Source: Francisellaceae bacterium (lineage in GTDB: Bacteria; Pseudomonadota; Gammaproteobacteria; Francisellales; Francisellaceae). Taken from it: a stretch of DNA of 39,663 nucleotides. The notes under the pieces were generated by a model that worked only from the letters and a program-made list of their open reading frames with translations, did no database searches and was not told where the DNA came from. Each line of letters starts with the position of its first letter. Within the stretch, counting starts at the first letter, position 1. The DNA is taken from contig JAOMSY010000008.1 of the NCBI GenBank assembly GCA_028355575.1, positions 1-39,663 of the forward strand, in the 5' to 3' direction. The position numbers were made by a program, and so were the translations under genes. Shown here piece by piece: positions 1 through 8,693 of this stretch.

Positions 1-2
1 AA

Positions 3-2027
3 GAAACGCTTCATCAAAACCATATTTATTCTTTAGAAGATTTATTATTAAATTTTCCAAAATCATACCAAGATAGAACGAAAATAGTTCCTATCCATAC
101 ACTTATGCCTGGGCAAGTTTCTCAGGTAAAAGGCGTGATCCAGCAAACTCGAGTTCAACATTTTAATCGACGAAAAATTTTATCGTGTGAGATTAATGAT
201 GGAAATGATTCATTAGTCTTTAAACTATTTAATTTCTATCCAAATCAAATTCATGCCTTAGCTGAAGGGTTGACAGTGTTGCTTTATGGGGAGGTGCGCT
301 CAAACGGGTATCTAAAAGAGATGATTCACCCTGAGTGGAAAATTATTAAAGGAGATATTCAATTAGCTAGAACATATATGCCAGTATACCAAGCTATTGC
401 TAATATTTCGCCATCAAGGATAAACCGTTTTATCTCTCAAGCATCTCAGTATATTGAAACATTAGACTTTAAGAATTACATCCCCAAACCAATTCAACAA
501 AAAATTGGTCTAATGGATATTAAGCAAGCAATCAATTATCTACATAAGCCGCCAAAGGCAGCTGGAATAATTGATTTAAACAATGGCCAGAGCTGTGCGC
601 ATCAATCAATTATATTTGAAGAGCTTCTGGCACATTGTTTATCTGCGCAACAGGTTAAGCAACAATATATTCAACAAGCAATTTATCCGTTATCAAAAAA
701 GCAAAGATACATAAAATTATTTTTAGAGCATTTAGAATTCAGGTTAACTGAATCTCAACAACAAGTAATCGATGAAATATTCACTGATATGTTTTCAGGG
801 GCTTATCTATCAAGACTTATCCAAGGTGATGTTGGTTCTGGTAAAACAGTTATAGCAGCGCTAGCTGCATTACCTGTAATTGAAAATGGTTACCAAGTTA
901 TCTTGATGGCGCCAACTGAAATATTGGCAACACAGCATTTTGAGAAGTTTTTGAATTGGTTCAAGCCGCTTAACTTGAATGTAACCTTATTATTAAGCAA
1001 ACAGAGTGCATCAGAAAAAAAGAAAAATCTTTCAGATATTACCACTGGCAAAGCGTCTATGATAATAGGGACGCACGCGTTATTCCAAAAGCAAGTTTCT
1101 TTCCATAAAGCAGCATTAGTGATTATGGATGAACAACATCGATTTGGAGTAGAGCAAAGGCTAGAATTGCTTAAAAAAGGACAGTTCGAATCAACTACGC
1201 CGCACCAACTTATATTAACGGCAACACCGATACCGCGTACATTAGCGATGACGATATATGGTGATTTGAATGTCTCAACAATTGATGGATTACCGCCAGG
1301 GCGAAAAGAAATAAAAACTGTCATTGTGTCAAACCAAAGAGAGCAAGAGGTAGTCAATCGTCTATTCCAACATTGTCAGAATAATCAGCAGGCTTATTGG
1401 GTTTGTCCTTTAGTGGAAGATTCTGAAGCTGAAAATGTAGAACATTTAATGTCAGTTGAAACGCGTTATCAACTGTTATCTAAACAATTGTCTGGCATTA
1501 ATGTTGGCATGGTTCACGGTAAAATGACAGGGATTCAAAAACAAGAAATAATGAGGGATTTTAAGGAAAATAAAATCCAATTACTCGTTGCTACCACGGT
1601 TATTGAAGTTGGCGTTGATGTTCCAAATGCTTCTATTATGATTATTGAGAATGCAGAGCGACTCGGGTTGTCTCAATTGCATCAATTAAGGGGACGAGTA
1701 GGTCGAGGGAATATTCAGAGTAGTTGTTTATTGATGTATCATCACCCCATTTCTAATGAGAGTAAAACTCGTCTAGAAGTGATTAGAGCGTATTCAAATG
1801 GATTCACGTTAGCTGAGAAAGACCTTGAGTTAAGAGGGCCTGGCGATTTCCTTGGTAAAAACCAAACTGGTGATATTTCATTTAAGGTTGCCAATTTAGT
1901 TCGTGACCAATATTTAATTGACCGAGTTAAAGAGGTTGCTGATGAGCTTATTAAACAATATCCAGATGCAGCAGAAGGTATTATGAAACGCTGGCATAAA
2001 AGACATCTAGAATACACAAAGGTATGA
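3..2027 (+). CDS. recG: ATP-dependent DNA helicase RecG (5' end outside window)
   Basis: RecG remodels stalled replication forks and branched recombination intermediates. The reading frame is open from the first bases of the window. The residues before the internal ATG at 105 (LEDLLLNFP, YQDRTKIVPI) match the conserved RecG wedge-domain N-terminus, so the real start lies upstream and roughly 20-25 residues are missing. Visible in order: the OB-like wedge domain (FNFYPNQIHALAEG, EMIHPEW), Walker A GDVGSGKT, the DEQHRFG motif of the RecG family, ATPIPRTLAMT (motif III), TTVIEVGVDVPNA and QLRGRVGRG (motifs V and VI), and the C-terminal DLELRGPGDFLG. All helicase motifs are intact. The stop codon directly abuts the ATG of the Nudix gene, indicating co-transcription and probably coupled translation. 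Confidence 0.97.
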   Translation, partial: ETLHQNHIYSLEDLLLNFPKSYQDRTKIVPIHTLMPGQVSQVKGVIQQTRVQHFNRRKILSCEINDGNDSLVFKLFNFYPNQIHALAEGLTVLLYGEVRSNGYLKEMIHPEWKIIKGDIQLARTYMPVYQAIANISPSRINRFISQASQYIETLDFKNYIPKPIQQKIGLMDIKQAINYLHKPPKAAGIIDLNNGQSCAHQSIIFEELLAHCLSAQQVKQQYIQQAIYPLSKKQRYIKLFLEHLEFRLTESQQQVIDEIFTDMFSGAYLSRLIQGDVGSGKTVIAALAALPVIENGYQVILMAPTEILATQHFEKFLNWFKPLNLNVTLLLSKQSASEKKKNLSDITTGKASMIIGTHALFQKQVSFHKAALVIMDEQHRFGVEQRLELLKKGQFESTTPHQLILTATPIPRTLAMTIYGDLNVSTIDGLPPGRKEIKTVIVSNQREQEVVNRLFQHCQNNQQAYWVCPLVEDSEAENVEHLMSVETRYQLLSKQLSGINVGMVHGKMTGIQKQEIMRDFKENKIQLLVATTVIEVGVDVPNASIMIIENAERLGLSQLHQLRGRVGRGNIQSSCLLMYHHPISNESKTRLEVIRAYSNGFTLAEKDLELRGPGDFLGKNQTGDISFKVANLVRDQYLIDRVKEVADELIKQYPDAAEGIMKRWHKRHLEYTKV

Positions 2028-2495
2028 ATGATGCTTGGTCAGATATTTAAAGTTCTCATCACATTTCATCGATTTTTTCTAAATATATTGGGCGGTTCGA
2101 CCGTTGGGGTTCGAGTAATCGTGGTTTCCCTCGATAATAAAAAAGTACTATTAGTCAAACATACTTATTGTCCAGGCTGGTATTTACCTGGTGGTGGAGT
2201 TAATAACGGTGAGCATCCAGATGATGCGGCGGTGAGAGAGATAAGAGAAGAAGCTGGTGTTATCACTAAAGATGATCCCATGCTTTTTGGAATATATTTT
2301 CAGAAATATAAGAAAGTAAATGATTATCCAATTGTCTATGTTGTGACACATTTTGAAGAAGGGCGTGCGAATTCTGTAGAAATTTCTGAAGTAAAATGGT
2401 TTGGTTATGATGATTTACCCTTAGATATGAATCATGGGTCAAAAAATAGAATACAAGAATATTTTGGGTTAATACCAAAATCTAGAAAATGGTGA
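2028..2495 (+). CDS. Nudix hydrolase
   Basis: A 155-residue Nudix-family pyrophosphohydrolase. These enzymes hydrolyse nucleoside diphosphates linked to another moiety, often removing damaged or surplus nucleotides. A perfect Nudix box lies at about residues 56-78: G-x5-E, seven residues, then REIREEAGV, with the metal-binding Glu pair intact. Upstream, WYLPGGG is the usual lead-in to the box. The N-terminus (ITFHRFFLNILGG) is hydrophobic and resembles Nudix proteins with a short membrane-facing helix, although a soluble protein is equally possible. The ATG follows the recG TGA with no gap; a second ATG is at 2031. The substrate cannot be told from sequence. Confidence 0.92.
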   Translation: MMLGQIFKVLITFHRFFLNILGGSTVGVRVIVVSLDNKKVLLVKHTYCPGWYLPGGGVNNGEHPDDAAVREIREEAGVITKDDPMLFGIYFQKYKKVNDYPIVYVVTHFEEGRANSVEISEVKWFGYDDLPLDMNHGSKNRIQEYFGLIPKSRKW

Positions 2496-2675
2496 ACAGA
2501 TACAATAAAAAATTTTCTGATCGTCATTCATAAAATTTGAGATCGCTTTAAATAATACTTTGTATGATTTTATATCTAAGTAGATAGTACTATGTTTTAA
2601 GTAATTGCTTGAATTACTACAAATAAATTATTTTTTTGATATTATTTATTTTAGGTTAATCAATTAATTATAAAA

Positions 2676-3128
2676 ATGAAAAGAGTCATTTCTAGCGCGA
2701 AAGAATGGACAGATATGGTCGGGGAGGAGTTAGGAGTCTCTGAATATCTACAAATTAATCAAGAAATAATTAATGAGTTTGCCCATGCAACGGGTGATAC
2801 GCAATGGATCCATACCGATCCTGAAAAAGCCAAAACAGAGTCACCATTTAAAGCAACCATTGCTCATGGCTACTTAACGGTTTCATTAATCCCAACATTG
2901 CTTGATCAGTTATATGAATACAATGCAAACATGACGATTAATTATGCAATTGAGAAAATACGTTTCAATCAAGCCGTTGTTGTTGATTCATCTGTAAGAT
3001 TGAGGGTGACGGTTAATGAGGCTAAAAATCTTAGAGGCACGCTTAAATTAACTTTAGGCGTAACCCTAGAAATCAAGGATCAGCGCAAGCCTGCTTACAC
3101 AGGTGAAGTTGTATTTTTATATCAATAA
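2676..3128 (+). CDS. MaoC-like (R)-specific enoyl-CoA hydratase
   Basis: A 150-residue single hotdog-domain protein of the MaoC/PhaJ group, which hydrates trans-2-enoyl-CoA to (R)-3-hydroxyacyl-CoA. The hydratase-2 motif is clear: FAHATGDTQWIHTDPEKA with catalytic Asp41 and His46, followed by the IAHGYLTVS segment at about 62-70. The length fits the family. It stands alone behind a 180-bp gap, and I see no phaC or beta-oxidation gene beside it, so its pathway is uncertain. No convincing Shine-Dalgarno sequence precedes the ATG. The start is supported by the family alignment, since the first strand falls right after it. Confidence 0.88.
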   Translation: MKRVISSAKEWTDMVGEELGVSEYLQINQEIINEFAHATGDTQWIHTDPEKAKTESPFKATIAHGYLTVSLIPTLLDQLYEYNANMTINYAIEKIRFNQAVVVDSSVRLRVTVNEAKNLRGTLKLTLGVTLEIKDQRKPAYTGEVVFLYQ

Positions 3129-3225
3129 ATGATAAAACCTTAAACTTTTTACAAATCAGTCTATTAAATTATTCAATCAGTTATTTATGTTTTAAATGAT
3201 TTTTTTAAAATCAACACATTAAGGT

Positions 3226-4437
3226 TTATTGTAAGAAATTTAATGTACCTGTAATCACGCCTGAATTCACAAAATCAATAAATAATGATCCGACGATTGG
3301 AATCACAAAAAATGATTTTGGTGATGGGAAATTTTTAGCCGTAAAGGCTTCCATATTTGCCATAGCATTTGGCGTTGCACCAAGGGCAAATCCGCACTGA
3401 CCACAAGCCATTACGGCCGCATCATAGTCTTTACCCATCACTCGGAAAGTAATGAAATAAGTAAATAGTATAACTAATAATACTTGGGCGATTAGGATGA
3501 TAAAGATTGGAAGCGCTAGGTCTAAGAGTGATACTAAATTCATTCTCATAAGTGCCATCGATAAAAAGAGAGACAGGCAGATTTCACCTATCATATGAAT
3601 CTCATTATCCTTTATTTCGAACCAACCAGAAAAATCAGATATATTTCTTATAATTGCTGCAGCAAACATCGCGCCAATGTATACAGGGAAAACAAGCTCA
3701 TAGGCATTTAACCAATAGGTAATGATTGACCCTATGGTAACTGCAAAAGCAATAACAACAATGGCGCTGAACACACCAGTTTCAGAAATTTTAATTTTTG
3801 AGGCTCGGGTATGATCAGTATCAATATGTGCATCCTCTAATATTTCTTTATCAGGCTTTAAGTTATGTTTTTTTACAAGGCGTTTGGCAACAGGCCCGCC
3901 AATTAAACTACCTGAGATTAAGCCAAAGGTTGCAGCAGCGATGGTAATGGTTGAGGCATTATTCAGTAAAAAATCATTTTCTAGTAAAGGTCCAAACGCA
4001 GCAGAGGTACCGTGTCCACCAGTCATAGGTATAGAAGATAGTGCAACACCAAATACAGAATCTTGCCCGAGTAGATTGGCAAGTGAAATACCCAGAACAT
4101 TTTGAAATATAACTAGCACAGTGGCGAGAATTAAAAATAATACAACCGCTTTACCACCTTTGATTAAAAATTTAATCCCTGCAGAAAACCCGACTGTAGC
4201 AAAGAATGCAATCATCAATAACGTCTGTAAGTTATTATGGAATGTAAGATGTAGAATATTAACTTCTGCCAGTATCGTGATAATAATTGAAAAAATCACA
4301 CCACCAATAACGGGAGCAGGGATAAAAAACTTTTCTAAAATTGCAATTTTATGTTGTAAAAAACGACCCGTTAGCAACACGAGAACCGCTGCGATTAACG
4401 TGCCATTAATTCCAAGGTCAAAGTAGATTGGCGTCAT
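3226..4437 (-). CDS. gltS: Sodium/glutamate symporter GltS
   Basis: An inner-membrane Na+-coupled glutamate importer. The 403 residues match the usual family length (about 400). The protein is almost entirely hydrophobic helices in two repeats. The two family pore motifs are present: MTGGHGTSAAF at about 138-148 and CGFALGATPNAMANM at about 348-362. A longer hydrophilic loop (about 190-220, KPDKEILEDAHIDTDHT) separates the halves. The gene is monocistronic: its 3' end converges on the MaoC-like gene and its 5' end diverges from the outer-membrane barrel at 4664. The family assignment is secure; glutamate specificity is inferred from similarity. Confidence 0.94.
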   Translation of the reverse strand: MTPIYFDLGINGTLIAAVLVLLTGRFLQHKIAILEKFFIPAPVIGGVIFSIIITILAEVNILHLTFHNNLQTLLMIAFFATVGFSAGIKFLIKGGKAVVLFLILATVLVIFQNVLGISLANLLGQDSVFGVALSSIPMTGGHGTSAAFGPLLENDFLLNNASTITIAAATFGLISGSLIGGPVAKRLVKKHNLKPDKEILEDAHIDTDHTRASKIKISETGVFSAIVVIAFAVTIGSIITYWLNAYELVFPVYIGAMFAAAIIRNISDFSGWFEIKDNEIHMIGEICLSLFLSMALMRMNLVSLLDLALPIFIILIAQVLLVILFTYFITFRVMGKDYDAAVMACGQCGFALGATPNAMANMEAFTAKNFPSPKSFFVIPIVGSLFIDFVNSGVITGTLNFLQ

Positions 4438-4663
4438 AATTATTACCGATTCATTGGCAGAAAAAAGATTATATACCAGATATTAATGGTTAAAATAAAA
4501 AGAAGCTATAAGAGTATTCAGTACACTATTTATTCTAGGTCTTTAGATAATTATTCCATATAAGTTTTTATAATAGAAAAATAGGTAACTCATTGTGATC
4601 TAACAAGTAAAATTTAATTTTTTTGTTAAAGTATGAGTTATGCTATAAATTAGATAAATTAAT

Positions 4664-5701
4664 ATGAATACGAAATATATCAATACATATCTGATTGTAT
4701 TACTCAGTATATTAATTTTTTATAAATCTGCATTTGCAGATGGAAATATTATGCTTTCAAACAAACCTTTAGAACATGCGCCTATTGGCGTAAAAGGCGA
4801 TCATGTGCACAAGCAAAATGAATGGATGCTTTCTTTACGCTATGGTCAGATGTATATGGGGGATAATTATAATAATACTGAACAAGTCGGAACGGGTGAT
4901 ATTCTGAGTGATGGCTATATGGCAGCACCAGAGAACATGACCACGTATATGGTGATGGGTGGGTTAATGTATGGTGTAACGGACTATTTAACCTTGATGG
5001 TGATGACTGGCTATTTATATAAAGACATGCTGATGACCACCAGTACACAAAGCTTTTCTATGACAAGCCAAGGCTTAAGCGATACCTCGGTAACTGGTAT
5101 GATTCAATTTTGGGAGTCAAACGATAGCAAAACACATATAAGTCAGAATGCACATTTCAATGTTGGTGTTAGTATTCCCACGGGGAGTATTAACCAAACA
5201 GGTGATATGCCAATGGGTAATGATATGTTATTAGGCTACCCCATGCAGCTGGGGTCGGGGACATTTGATCCAATTTTAGCATTAACTTATAATTTAAGGG
5301 TTGATACCTGGGCATTTGGTTCTCAATTTAACACGATATTAAGACTTTACGATAACTACAAAAATTATCACTTTGGCAACGAATACTTACTTTCAGTTTG
5401 GGCAGGTAAGAATTTCAGTAAAAATCTTGGTGTTTCGCTTCGTGCGCAGGGTAAGGTTTGGGAAAGGATTAGTGGGTCAGCCTCTGGTCTAAACCCTAAC
5501 ATGTCCCCATTAAATAACCCGGATGTGTCAGGTGGTGAGCGAATTGATTTATTACTTGCAATTAATTATATTCAGCTTGATGGTATTCTTGCTAATAACC
5601 GCTTAGCGCTCGAGTTTGGTGTTCCTGTTTACCAGCGTCTTAATGGCCCACAGCTTGGTTTAAGTTATATGCTCTCCTTAGGCTGGCAGTGGAGTTTTTA
5701 A
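4664..5701 (+). CDS. Methionine-rich outer-membrane beta-barrel, MetA-pathway-phenol type
   Basis: A 345-residue exported protein. It has a signal peptide of about 25 residues ending SAFA-DG. The opening APIGVKGDHVHKQNEWMLSLRY and the following barrel strands resemble the large group of outer-membrane proteins annotated as transporter or phenol-degradation MetA-like. The last residue is Phe in WQWSF, the C-terminal signature for BAM-assembled barrels. Between about residues 54 and 150 methionine is strikingly frequent (roughly 15 Met), for example MYMGDNY, MTTYMVMGGLMYG and LTLMVMTGY. Relatives often sit near metal-handling genes, but no such neighbour is visible here. The transported substrate is unknown. 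Confidence 0.72.
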   Translation: MNTKYINTYLIVLLSILIFYKSAFADGNIMLSNKPLEHAPIGVKGDHVHKQNEWMLSLRYGQMYMGDNYNNTEQVGTGDILSDGYMAAPENMTTYMVMGGLMYGVTDYLTLMVMTGYLYKDMLMTTSTQSFSMTSQGLSDTSVTGMIQFWESNDSKTHISQNAHFNVGVSIPTGSINQTGDMPMGNDMLLGYPMQLGSGTFDPILALTYNLRVDTWAFGSQFNTILRLYDNYKNYHFGNEYLLSVWAGKNFSKNLGVSLRAQGKVWERISGSASGLNPNMSPLNNPDVSGGERIDLLLAINYIQLDGILANNRLALEFGVPVYQRLNGPQLGLSYMLSLGWQWSF

Positions 5702-5743
5702 CCTATATTTTCATCAGATAGTATTTAGCACGCAAAATTACGC

Positions 5744-6811
5744 CTAAGCTTTATACTCATCCGATTGCATTTCTTTAATACGACTGATGGTACGTTGGAA
5801 TTCAAATTTAACACGTTTGCCTTGATAAATGTCTTGCATAGGTGCTTCAGCTGCAATAACAGTAATGGTTCGGTTGTCATAAAGCTCATCGATAAATGCG
5901 ATGAATCTACGTGCTAGCTCTTCATGGGCTTCGGTCATAATATGTAAGTTACTAATAAAGACAGATTTATACTTGCCAGCAATATCGATATAGTCATTTA
6001 CACCACGACCATGACCACAAATTATATCAAAATCGAACCAAACAGCGGTTTCTGACGTTGCATAACAAGTGATGTGTCGACCTTCAAGTAATAATGATTG
6101 GTTAGACAAATAATCATTATTTGTGGCTAATTTAAATAGTTTATCAAGTTTAGTCATACCTAATTTCATTGGGTAGAAATAACGCTCACTTTGAATCATT
6201 TCACGCCATCTATAATCCACACCTGCATCTAAATTGAAGACTTGTACATTTTCTTTAAGGGCTTTTATCGCAGGTAGAAAACTATCACGTTGTAAGCCGC
6301 CTGCATAGAGTTTATCTGGTTCAACATTGGAAGTGGCAACTAAACATACACCCCTTTCAAACAACATGGTAAATAAGCCGCCTAAAATCATGGCATCTGC
6401 TATGTCTTCTACAAAGAACTCATCAAAACAGATTAAACGGTATTTGCTTGCCCAATCATCAGCAACGCGCAGCAAAGAGTTTTTCTTACCTGAGTATTCA
6501 TGCAAGCCACCATGAACTTGTTTCATAAAATGATTAAAATGGATGCGTATTTTCTCATCTATTTGGATGTTTTCATAAAATAAATCCATAATAAAGGTTT
6601 TACCTCTTCCAACCCCACCCCAAAAATAAACGCCTTTAATTGGATCAGAAGTTAAAGCTTTTGAGAACTGAAGCCAGCGAGTTTTACGTTTGGGTTGTTT
6701 TGTGAAATCATTACAGATGCGTTGTAAGATGCCGATTGCCTCTTCTTGAATATGGTTTTCTTCATAGTTTTGTTTATGGATATATTCTCGATAGGCAGCT
6801 AATAATTGCAT
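5744..6811 (-). CDS. zapE: Cell division ATPase ZapE (AFG1-like)
   Basis: A 355-residue AFG1/ZapE P-loop ATPase. In gammaproteobacteria ZapE binds FtsZ and promotes Z-ring constriction, particularly under stress. Walker A GGVGRGKT is at residues 65-72 and Walker B RLICFDEF at 125-132. The family's strongly conserved blocks are present: VYFWGGVGRGKTF, HFNHFMKQVH, CFDEFFVEDIADAMIL, and the sensor-like VATSN stretch. Length fits E. coli ZapE (375). It converges on the outer-membrane barrel with a 42-bp gap and diverges from the dGTPase gene. Confidence 0.93.
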   Translation of the reverse strand: MQLLAAYREYIHKQNYEENHIQEEAIGILQRICNDFTKQPKRKTRWLQFSKALTSDPIKGVYFWGGVGRGKTFIMDLFYENIQIDEKIRIHFNHFMKQVHGGLHEYSGKKNSLLRVADDWASKYRLICFDEFFVEDIADAMILGGLFTMLFERGVCLVATSNVEPDKLYAGGLQRDSFLPAIKALKENVQVFNLDAGVDYRWREMIQSERYFYPMKLGMTKLDKLFKLATNNDYLSNQSLLLEGRHITCYATSETAVWFDFDIICGHGRGVNDYIDIAGKYKSVFISNLHIMTEAHEELARRFIAFIDELYDNRTITVIAAEAPMQDIYQGKRVKFEFQRTISRIKEMQSDEYKA

Positions 6812-6951
6812 AAGTGGTTAGATGAGTGGCTATGCGTAAAATTTAGCTGGGTTTGTGCGATATATCAATTTACAGTAATGAAAAATATTATTAATAACGC
6901 TATGATGTATATTGAAGATAAAAACAATGAAAACAAATATTTAGGTGATTT

Positions 6952-8313
6952 ATGCCTTCTCTCTATCAGGCTTCCGACAAGCAACGTCCATTTAATGAGT
7001 CGAATCGTATACAAAAGGATTATTTTTCACCGTTTAGGCGAGATTATGCCAGAGTAATTCATAGTGCTTCTTTCAGAAGGCTTCAGGGGAAAACACAGAT
7101 ATTCCCAGGCTTTGAAAGTGATTTCTTCCGTAATCGCTTAACGCATTCTTTAGAAGTCGCTCAAGTAGCTAAATCAATTGCGATTCTTTTAAATGAAAAA
7201 CATAGTTTAGATATCGACTTAGACTTAATTGAAACCGCTGCAATTTGTCATGACATTGGTCACCCACCTTTTGGGCATAATGGTGAATTAGCGTTACACA
7301 GTAAAATGCTTGATGTGGGCGGCTTTGAAGGCAATGCACAAACGTTGCGCGTTATTGCGAAATCTGAAAAAAAAATCCATACCGGTAAAAAGCCAATAGA
7401 AGAAGGTGTTGATAACCGCTATGGTTTGAATTTAACGTATCGCTCATTAGCATCCGTATTAAAGTATGACAATAAAATCCCTGAGTTTGTCGTTAACTTA
7501 TCTTCTACACCAGCAAAAGGGTATTATGCCTCTGAAGAACCATTGGTTGAGGAAATAAAGCGGAAAGTATTAAAAGACTATAGCATTCCATCTGATCAAA
7601 AATTTAAAACCATTGAATGTCAAATTATGGATATAGCAGATGATATTGCTTATTCCACTTATGATATTGAAGATGCCATGAAAGGTGGATTTATAAATCC
7701 AATCTCCATGGTTGGTATGAACGAACAAACACTTGATAAAGTTCAGGAAAAAGTGGCTGATGCTGGCGTAAATATTACCGTACCTGAAATTAGAGAAATT
7801 CTTAAGGGGATTTTTAAAGACATTATCGACTTTAATCAACCTGTAGATAAAATACATTTGCAGTCTGATGCGCTTGTATCATCAGGTTACTTGCGTACTA
7901 ATATGACCTCTGGCTTAGTCCATTATTGTATTTCTAATATTCATTTTGAGTTAGATAAAAATTGTCCTGTTCTCTCAAGAGTCTGGTTGTCTGATGAAGC
8001 TTATCGTCAGGTTGAAGTATTAAAACTTTTTATCTACTTTTCGGTGATTAGTGCCACAAAATTAAATATTGTTCGTTATCGAGGACGTGATATTTTATAT
8101 TCGCTATTTGATATTTTAAGTTCTACAGATGAGTCAAAAAGTTTATTACCGGATGATATTCATCAAATCTATTATTCATACCCTAAAAATGATAACTATA
8201 ACCGTAGCCGCATTATTTGTGACTTTATTTCAAGTATGACTGACCGATATGCCATTGAATTTTATGCTCGCTTAAAGTCAGATACACCTCAGAGTATTTT
8301 TAAACCAGTGTGA
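6952..8313 (+). CDS. dgt: dGTPase-like HD-domain triphosphohydrolase
   Basis: A 453-residue deoxynucleoside triphosphohydrolase of the Dgt family, which cleaves dGTP (often other dNTPs) to nucleoside and tripolyphosphate. The N-terminal block DYARVIHSASFRRLQGKTQIFP is diagnostic. HD-type metal ligands are His65 in RLTHSLEVAQ, His100-Asp101 in ICHDIGHPPFGHNGE, and a late Asp in MDIADDIAYSTYDIEDA. A Shine-Dalgarno AGGTGA at 6943-6948 fixes the ATG at 6952; an overlapping frame starting at 6806 is spurious. Bacterial dGTPases also act as phage-restriction factors by depleting dNTPs, but nothing around this copy suggests a defence island, so housekeeping dNTP control is the default reading. Confidence 0.93.
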   Translation: MPSLYQASDKQRPFNESNRIQKDYFSPFRRDYARVIHSASFRRLQGKTQIFPGFESDFFRNRLTHSLEVAQVAKSIAILLNEKHSLDIDLDLIETAAICHDIGHPPFGHNGELALHSKMLDVGGFEGNAQTLRVIAKSEKKIHTGKKPIEEGVDNRYGLNLTYRSLASVLKYDNKIPEFVVNLSSTPAKGYYASEEPLVEEIKRKVLKDYSIPSDQKFKTIECQIMDIADDIAYSTYDIEDAMKGGFINPISMVGMNEQTLDKVQEKVADAGVNITVPEIREILKGIFKDIIDFNQPVDKIHLQSDALVSSGYLRTNMTSGLVHYCISNIHFELDKNCPVLSRVWLSDEAYRQVEVLKLFIYFSVISATKLNIVRYRGRDILYSLFDILSSTDESKSLLPDDIHQIYYSYPKNDNYNRSRIICDFISSMTDRYAIEFYARLKSDTPQSIFKPV

Positions 8314-8358
8314 TGCGCTTGTCTTTTATGAATGGCGACTCATACTTTTTTACTGTAT

Positions 8359-8393
8359 GACAAATAAGTCATTTGCACCTGCTGTTATTTGTC
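8359..8393. repeat. 9-bp perfect inverted repeat
   Basis: The arms are GACAAATAA (8359-8367) and TTATTTGTC (8385-8393), with a 17-nt loop. It starts 45 bp after the dGTPase stop codon. The arms are AT-rich and no T-run follows, so it could be an mRNA 3'-end stabiliser or part of the neighbouring repeat cluster. Confidence 0.6.
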
Positions 8394-8412
8394 TAATTAG
8401 CAATTCTATTTG

Positions 8413-8429
8413 ATGTAATTGGATTACAT
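8413..8429. repeat. 7-bp inverted repeat, 3-nt spacer
   Basis: ATGTAAT (8413-8419), TGG, ATTACAT (8423-8429). The tight symmetric layout looks more like a protein-binding dyad than an RNA hairpin. It is about 265 bp upstream of the next gene, so any operator role is unproven. Confidence 0.5.
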
Positions 8430-8440
8430 TTGAGCTCTGA

Positions 8441-8460
8441 ATACTTGCTTTCGCAAGTAT
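8441..8460. repeat. REP-like hairpin ATACTTGC/GCAAGTAT
   Basis: A 20-nt near-palindrome: an 8-bp perfect stem (8441-8448 with 8453-8460) closed by a TTTC loop and followed by GACGG. Short intergenic hairpins of this shape, with a GC-rich stem top and a GACG-type edge, resemble REP-like elements dispersed in many gammaproteobacterial genomes. The identification as a dispersed repeat is inference, because only one copy is visible in this window. Confidence 0.5.
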
Positions 8461-8693
8461 GACGGTGAAGGTGATTACAACTTCATCATAAATATAGCAG
8501 TTTTTTTTGAGGCATAGTAACCAACTTTACTTACATATTGCTCTTTCCCAATATTTATTAGAAGTAACTTGCTTGTGCGTAAGGTAAGTTATTATCTATA
8601 AAATATATTTAGATATAGTGCTTTATAAATTTCTTGGACTATTTTTATAGTTAGAAAATAAATTACCAAAACTAAACCAGGATAATATTAACG

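Larger units (their letters stand above)
8314..8693. other. 380-bp gene-free stretch rich in inverted repeats
   Basis: No plausible gene on either strand. It holds three inverted repeats within about 100 bp (8359-8393, 8413-8429, 8441-8460, listed separately), a weaker imperfect pair at 8523-8534 and 8579-8590, and AT-rich sequence leading to the secreted-protein gene, including a small ACTAT/ATAGT hairpin at 8638-8651. None of the hairpins is followed by a good T-run, so they do not look like ordinary intrinsic terminators. Confidence 0.7.

Noticed and set aside
105-107. ATG at 105 as the start of recG
   Set aside because: The frame is open to the window edge and the residues before this ATG match the conserved RecG N-terminus, so the gene is 5'-truncated by the window.
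2600-2618. AGTAATT/AATTACT hairpin as a terminator after the Nudix gene
   Set aside because: All-AT-rich 7-bp stem with the T-run 12 nt away; too weak to call.
3135-3227. AAACCTTAA / TTAAGGTTT inverted repeat flanking the gap between the hydratase and gltS
   Set aside because: The arms are 75 bp apart in very AT-rich DNA and one overlaps the gltS stop; probably chance.
4623-4649. TTGTTA/TATAAA as promoter of the Met-rich barrel
   Set aside because: The spacing is only 15 bp and transcription would begin about 8 nt before the ATG, leaving no room for a ribosome-binding site.
6806-7057. 83-codon plus-strand frame overlapping the dGTPase start
   Set aside because: No family resemblance, and the dGTPase start has a good Shine-Dalgarno and conserved N-terminus in another frame.
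6952-8313. dGTPase as part of an anti-phage defence island
   Set aside because: Neighbours are zapE, gltS and maeA; no other defence or mobile gene is visible.
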